This document shows, piece by piece, positions 60,443-64,000 of a DNA stretch of 64,000 nucleotides. The stretch lies in contig NZ_WFKM01000009.1 in NCBI RefSeq assembly GCF_011007365.1, forward strand, positions 120,106 to 184,105. The letters are read 5' to 3'. The notes under the pieces are model-generated. The model ran no database searches, was not told the DNA's origin, and worked only from the letters and a program-made list of their open reading frames with translations. Numbering within the stretch: the first letter of the stretch is position 1; the number at the start of each line of letters is the position of its first letter. The stretch is from Sphingobacterium sp. xlx-96 (GTDB lineage Bacteria > Bacteroidota > Bacteroidia > Sphingobacteriales > Sphingobacteriaceae). The position numbers were made by a program, and so were the translations under genes.

Positions 60443-61471
60443 ATGGACAAACAAGCTAAAAAAGGAGTCTTGTTGGTGCAATTGGGTACCCCCGATTCGC
60501 CTGAGACTACTGACGTAAGAAGATATCTCAATGAGTTCTTGATGGATGGACGTGTAATAGATGTTCCTTATTTCAGTCGGTCACTATTGGTGAAAGGTGT
60601 TATCGTACCAAAGCGCGCCGCTAATTCTGCAGCAACCTATAAGACGATTTGGGACGAGGATACAGGATCCCCACTGATGTATTACAGCTTGCTACAAAAG
60701 GAAATGCTGCAAGTAGAGTTAGGAGAGGAGTATCACGTCGAACTTGCGATGAGATATCAAAATCCTTCTATAGCGTCTGCATTAAAAAAGATGGAAGGAA
60801 TGCTGTTGGAATCTATAAAAGTAGTGCCCCTATTTCCGCAGTACGCATCGGCTACTACAGGCTCAGTCATAGAGAAAGTGATGGAAATTATGCGAAAATG
60901 GCAATATTTTCCGAATGTTTCTTTTGTAAATAGCTACTGTGAAGATGAAGATATGGTGACGGTGTTTGCGGAGAATGGTAAAAAACATAATATAGATGAA
61001 TTTGATCATATTTTGTTTAGTTATCACGGCTTACCCGTTCGTCAATTAGGAAAGGTGGATCCTACCGGTGAATTGAAATGTCCAGATACGGGTTGTGACA
61101 GCTGTCGAACAGAGCTTAATACTTTTTGCTATCTTTCACAATGCTATGCAACGACACGTGCTATTTCTTCTAAACTAGGATTGTCATCGGATCGATTCAC
61201 AGTTTGTTTTCAATCCCGATTAGGTAAGACGCCGTGGATACAGCCTTATACGTCCGATGTGTTACATGATTTGGCGCAAAAGGGAGTCAAAAAATTATTG
61301 GTATTTAGTCCTGCATTTGTAGCTGACTGTATTGAAACATTAGATGAGATCCAGGTTGAATATGCGGATGAATTTAAAGCATTAGGTGGAGAGGAAGTAG
61401 TGATGGTGGAAAGCTTAAATGATAATCCGAGATGGATCGCTTCGCTAAAGCGATTGGTACTCTCAAATTGA
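60443..61471 (+). CDS. hemH: Ferrochelatase
   Basis: Inserts ferrous iron into protoporphyrin IX, the last step of haem synthesis. Start at the ATG at 60443 (MDKQAKKGVLLVQLGTPDSP; 342 residues); the ATG at 60425 lies upstream of the likely -7 box. Characteristic parts are LLVQLGTPDSPETTDVRRYL, RYQNPSIASAL, VVPLFPQYASATTGSV, the active-site histidine in LFSYHGLPVR, and the acidic FSPAFVADCIETLDEIQ with its conserved Glu. A cysteine-rich stretch (CPDTGCDSCRTELNTFCYL) recalls the spacing of bacterial ferrochelatases with an FeS cluster, but I cannot confirm this. Seven bases separate it from the next gene. Confidence 0.95.
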   Translation: MDKQAKKGVLLVQLGTPDSPETTDVRRYLNEFLMDGRVIDVPYFSRSLLVKGVIVPKRAANSAATYKTIWDEDTGSPLMYYSLLQKEMLQVELGEEYHVELAMRYQNPSIASALKKMEGMLLESIKVVPLFPQYASATTGSVIEKVMEIMRKWQYFPNVSFVNSYCEDEDMVTVFAENGKKHNIDEFDHILFSYHGLPVRQLGKVDPTGELKCPDTGCDSCRTELNTFCYLSQCYATTRAISSKLGLSSDRFTVCFQSRLGKTPWIQPYTSDVLHDLAQKGVKKLLVFSPAFVADCIETLDEIQVEYADEFKALGGEEVVMVESLNDNPRWIASLKRLVLSN

Positions 61472-61478
61472 TAAAACT

Positions 61479-62735
61479 ATGTTGATCTTCAACTCTATTT
61501 TCTTATTTTTCTTAGATTTCTATATCTTTTTTGCTCTTAGAGCAACAAAGATAAGTTTCGCTCGAAAGAAATGGTTTACGGTAATTTGGTGGGCCTATTC
61601 CTTAAGTTTATTGGCGGGGGTGTTTATAGCTTTCAAGTTTAATATCCCCTTGATGTACCGCTCCATTATTTTGGTGCTTTTTTTCATGACAGCAGTTAGC
61701 AAATTTATATACGTTATTGTTTTGCTAATTGACGACTTAAGACGTGGTGGTGTGTGGGTTTCCCGACTTTTTTCGCCAAAAGTTGGGAAATCGATAGAAG
61801 AAAGGGTTGAAGAGCTGGAAAAACCTCTTCCTGAGCAACCGAAAAATGGGATTAGTCGATCCGATTTTTTACTGAAATCAGGGCTTGTAGTGGCTTCGTT
61901 ACCTATGTTTCCGCTTGCTTGGGGGGTGCTCTCAAGTTCCTATGATTATCGTGTCAGGCGGCAAAAGTTAGTGTTACCCAACCTTCCCAAATCCTTCCAT
62001 GGTTTTAAAATTGCACAGATATCCGATGTTCACTCTGGGTCTTTTTATAATAAGAAGGCTGTCTTGGGAGGTATAGAGATGCTTTTGGGTGAAAAGCCAG
62101 ATGCGATCTTCTTTACAGGTGATCTCGTTAATAATGTAGCTTCCGAAATGAGAGATTATCAAGATATTTTTTCAAAGCTACATGCAGATTTTGGAGTGTA
62201 TTCTACTTTGGGAAATCATGATTATGGAGATTATTATTATGGAAAAGAAGATAGCGCTGCAAAACGTAAGAACCTAAAAGACGTAATCGATACCCACAAG
62301 GTAATGGGGTGGGATCTTCTTATGGATGAGAATCGGACATTAAAAGTCGGTAATGGAGAAATCTCTATAGTTGGCGTTCAAAATTGGGGAACTGGCAGAT
62401 TCCCAAAAAAGGGAGATTTAAATAAAGCACTTATTGGCACAGAGGACAAAGCTGTTAAGTTGTTATTATCGCACGATCCCTCACATTGGCGGGCGCAAGT
62501 GTTAGATACAGATATTGATGTTATGTTTGCAGGGCATACGCACGGTATGCAGTTCGGCGTTCGTGGTGAGCATTTCCAATGGAGTCCAGCAAAATATATT
62601 TATAAAGAATGGGCAGGCATGTATGAAGAAAATCACCAAAAGCTCTATGTTAATACAGGATATGGCTTTTTGGGCTATCCTGGAAGGGTTGGGATACTGC
62701 CCGAAATAACTATTTTTGAGTTAGTTGCCTCATAA
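61479..62735 (+). CDS. Membrane-anchored metallophosphoesterase (YkuE-like)
   Basis: A 418-residue protein with about three or four N-terminal membrane helices (residues 1-90), a linker, a possible further signal-like segment (FLLKSGLVVASLPMFPLAWG) and a calcineurin-type phosphoesterase domain (from about 165). The metal motifs are complete: ISDVHSG, TGDLVNN, GNHDYGDYY, LLSHDP and GHTHGMQ. YkuE-type enzymes act on phosphoesters in or near the membrane; the substrate here is unknown. The gene follows hemH by seven bases, so the two are probably co-transcribed, and it ends at a bidirectional terminator. Confidence 0.92.
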   Translation: MLIFNSIFLFFLDFYIFFALRATKISFARKKWFTVIWWAYSLSLLAGVFIAFKFNIPLMYRSIILVLFFMTAVSKFIYVIVLLIDDLRRGGVWVSRLFSPKVGKSIEERVEELEKPLPEQPKNGISRSDFLLKSGLVVASLPMFPLAWGVLSSSYDYRVRRQKLVLPNLPKSFHGFKIAQISDVHSGSFYNKKAVLGGIEMLLGEKPDAIFFTGDLVNNVASEMRDYQDIFSKLHADFGVYSTLGNHDYGDYYYGKEDSAAKRKNLKDVIDTHKVMGWDLLMDENRTLKVGNGEISIVGVQNWGTGRFPKKGDLNKALIGTEDKAVKLLLSHDPSHWRAQVLDTDIDVMFAGHTHGMQFGVRGEHFQWSPAKYIYKEWAGMYEENHQKLYVNTGYGFLGYPGRVGILPEITIFELVAS

Positions 62736-62777
62736 AAAACAAAGCCTGTAGAAGTTTTATACAGGCTTTGTTTTTTT
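62735..62777. terminator. Bidirectional terminator between the phosphoesterase gene and pfkA
   Basis: Stem AAAAACAAAGCCTGTA (62735-62750) / TACAGGCTTTGTTTTT (62760-62775) with a 9-base loop and T-runs on both strands. Serves the converging genes. Confidence 0.92.
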
Positions 62778-63750
62778 ACAAAGATAATATTTCTACGATC
62801 CGTAAGAGGTTGTCGTTGATTTTATCAATATGCTTGATTGCTTTATCAAAAGGTGTAAATTGCACTTGACCACATATTAACCCGGCCATTTCGCCTCTTC
62901 TTCCTTCCAGCAAGCCTTCTACGGATGCTACCCCAAGTCGGCTGGCAAGTACACGGTCCATGCATGACGGCTTTCCTCCACGTTGTATATGTCCCAGGAT
63001 AGAAACACGGACATCGTAATGCGGAAAACTCTCTTTAATCTTTTCCGCTACAACGAGACCTCCCTCATTATCGCCTTCGGCAACGATGATAATTCGGGAA
63101 GATTTGTTTTTTCGGGTTTGATCCAAACGTTTCATGATCGCCTGGTAGTCTACCTCTAGCTCAGGGATAAGCACTGCCTCAGCTCCCGTACTGATGCCTG
63201 AACGGACAGCAATAAGCCCTGAATCACGGCCCATTACTTCGACGACAAATAATCTGTCGTGTGATTCGGCGGTATCTCTGATCTTGTCGACAGCGTCTAC
63301 TACTGTATTGATAGCGGTATCATAGCCTATTGTGAAATCTGTTCCTGCAAGATCGTTATCAATTGTACCGGGTATACCTACAATGGGAATATCAAACTCT
63401 TCAATAAATTTAGAAGCCCCCGTAAATGTACCGTCCCCTCCAATAACAACAAGTGCATTAATGCCTAAATTTTTTATGTTCTCGTAGGCTTTTTTACGTC
63501 CTTCGATTGTTCTAAACTCATCACTTCGAGCTGTTTTTAGGATTGTTCCGCCTCGTTGGATAATATTAGCAACAGATTTAGCATCCATTGCTATAATCTC
63601 TCCATTAACTAATCCATCATATCCACGGCGTACACCAAACATATTGGCACCGTGGTATATACCTGCCCGAACTACAGCACGTATCGCAGCATTCATTCCA
63701 GGAGAGTCTCCTCCTGAGGTTAAAACAGCTATATTCTTAATTTCACTCAT
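62776..63750 (-). CDS. pfkA: ATP-dependent 6-phosphofructokinase
   Basis: Phosphorylates fructose-6-phosphate in glycolysis. The start is the ATG at 63750 (MSEIKNIAVLTSGGDSPGMN, 324 residues), not the longer frame that reaches into a hairpin upstream. Motifs: GGDSPG (13-18, ATP loop), VVIGGDGTFTGA, the catalytic GIPGTIDNDLAG, VEVMGRDSGLIAV and ILGHIQRGGKPS, the last being the substrate-binding signature. The GGDGT glycine indicates ATP rather than diphosphate use. The -7 element TAGGTTTG (63763-63756) ends five bases before the ATG. Confidence 0.96.
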   Translation of the reverse strand: MSEIKNIAVLTSGGDSPGMNAAIRAVVRAGIYHGANMFGVRRGYDGLVNGEIIAMDAKSVANIIQRGGTILKTARSDEFRTIEGRKKAYENIKNLGINALVVIGGDGTFTGASKFIEEFDIPIVGIPGTIDNDLAGTDFTIGYDTAINTVVDAVDKIRDTAESHDRLFVVEVMGRDSGLIAVRSGISTGAEAVLIPELEVDYQAIMKRLDQTRKNKSSRIIIVAEGDNEGGLVVAEKIKESFPHYDVRVSILGHIQRGGKPSCMDRVLASRLGVASVEGLLEGRRGEMAGLICGQVQFTPFDKAIKHIDKINDNLLRIVEILSL

Positions 63751-63755
63751 ATCTC

Positions 63756-63763
63756 CAAACCTA
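63756..63763 (-). promoter_or_regulatory. Putative -7 element of pfkA, almost touching the start codon
   Basis: On the minus strand TAGGTTTG, an exact TAnnTTTG match, ends five bases before the ATG at 63750, the same geometry as in ispH and hemH. Confidence 0.5.
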
Positions 63764-63814
63764 GATAAATTTATTTTCAAGTGCAAAATAATTGTTAGAT
63801 GCATCGAAAATAAC

Positions 63815-63862
63815 AATACAAAAATAACAACATTTGTTTTTACATGTTGTTATTTTTGTATT
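63815..63862. repeat. Perfect 19-bp AT-rich inverted repeat
   Basis: AATACAAAAATAACAACAT (63815-63833) and ATGTTGTTATTTTTGTATT (63844-63862) are exact reverse complements around a 10-base loop. It lies just after the stop of the partial gene at the window edge, between that gene and the pfkA promoter, so it may serve as its terminator despite low GC content. Confidence 0.85.
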
Positions 63863-63872
63863 AAAAGTATGG

Positions 63873-64000
63873 TTATTTTGCTTTGAATGCATCGATTCCC
63901 GATTGCAGGAAGGCTATATACTTCTCAATGTCGTATACCGCTCCGCTTGTAGGAACCAATAGCTCACCCTCATTATCCAACAGCGCATATAAAGGCTGTG
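63873..64000 (-). CDS. C-terminal end of a DsbD/thioredoxin-like protein (cut by window)
   Basis: Only the last 42 codons are inside the window; the stop is TAA at 63875-63873 on the minus strand. The visible end reads QPLYALLDNEGELLVPTSGA, then VYDIEKYIAFLQSGIDAFK. QPLYALLDNEG followed by a short loop and an amphipathic YIAFLQSGI helix is the usual end of the thioredoxin domain of DsbD/DipZ-like thiol-disulfide interchange proteins in Bacteroidota. The active-site CxxC lies outside, so the family call is tentative. Confidence 0.6.
   Translation of the reverse strand, partial: QPLYALLDNEGELLVPTSGAVYDIEKYIAFLQSGIDAFKAK

Noticed and set aside
1..64000. CRISPR array, tRNA/rRNA genes, insertion sequences, prophage
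   Set aside because: Looked for repeats with regular spacers, cloverleaf-like intergenic stretches, transposase motifs and phage structural genes; none was seen.

Overview
The window looks like a chromosome segment of a Bacteroidota bacterium, most likely Sphingobacteriaceae (a Sphingobacterium-like organism). The evidence is four complete SusC/SusD pairs plus one whose SusC is cut by the window edge, two ECF-sigma/FecR pairs, promoter elements of the TAnnTTTG type, A-rich rather than strong Shine-Dalgarno leaders, and a zeaxanthin-type carotenoid operon with a CarR-like lycopene cyclase. No tRNA, rRNA, insertion sequence, phage or CRISPR array was seen.

Layout. 1-5949: end of a polysaccharide-utilisation locus (SusC, SusD, a small lipoprotein in the SusE/F position, an exported GH16 glucanase-type enzyme). 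6193-11396 (minus strand): a compact operon marR - hydroxyisourate hydrolase-like gene - crtI - crtB - crtZ - crtYcd - idi, expected to make zeaxanthin from GGPP. 11640-12715: a zinc-ribbon protein and an HdeD-like membrane protein. 13014-14954: a CapD/WbpM-type nucleotide-sugar dehydratase. 15320-19847: an orphan SusC/SusD pair closed by a strong terminator.

20327-46952 is the most distinctive part: three neighbouring SusC/SusD systems. The first (sigma, FecR, SusC, SusD, BACON/beta-helix lipoprotein, exported DUF218 fusion, NAGPA-type phosphodiester glycosidase) and the third (exported PHP-type phosphodiesterase, SusC, SusD, broken N-acylglucosamine 2-epimerase, sialidase) have clearly paralogous SusD proteins. 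Together they suggest capture of a sialylated and/or phosphodiester-bearing amino-sugar glycan; this substrate is an inference. Between them lies a sigma/FecR/SusC/SusD system (31738-38600) without enzymes. The first sigma gene ends inside an array of ten 7-bp tandem repeats, a possible phase-variable element.

47309-51966 holds scattered small genes and regulators (GNAT, TetR, LacI, LuxR types and two small conserved or unknown proteins). From 51972 to the right edge the content is housekeeping: an animal/plant-like UDP-glucose dehydrogenase, dnaG, a YraN protein, a glutamine cyclotransferase lipoprotein, an exported peptide deformylase, ruvX, ybeY, ndk, ispH, hemH, a membrane metallophosphoesterase, pfkA, and the C-terminal end of a DsbD/thioredoxin-like protein. 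Several of these genes have a -7 element ending only about 5 bases before the start codon, as expected for leaderless or nearly leaderless mRNAs.

All functional calls come from motif recognition by eye; no database search was run.
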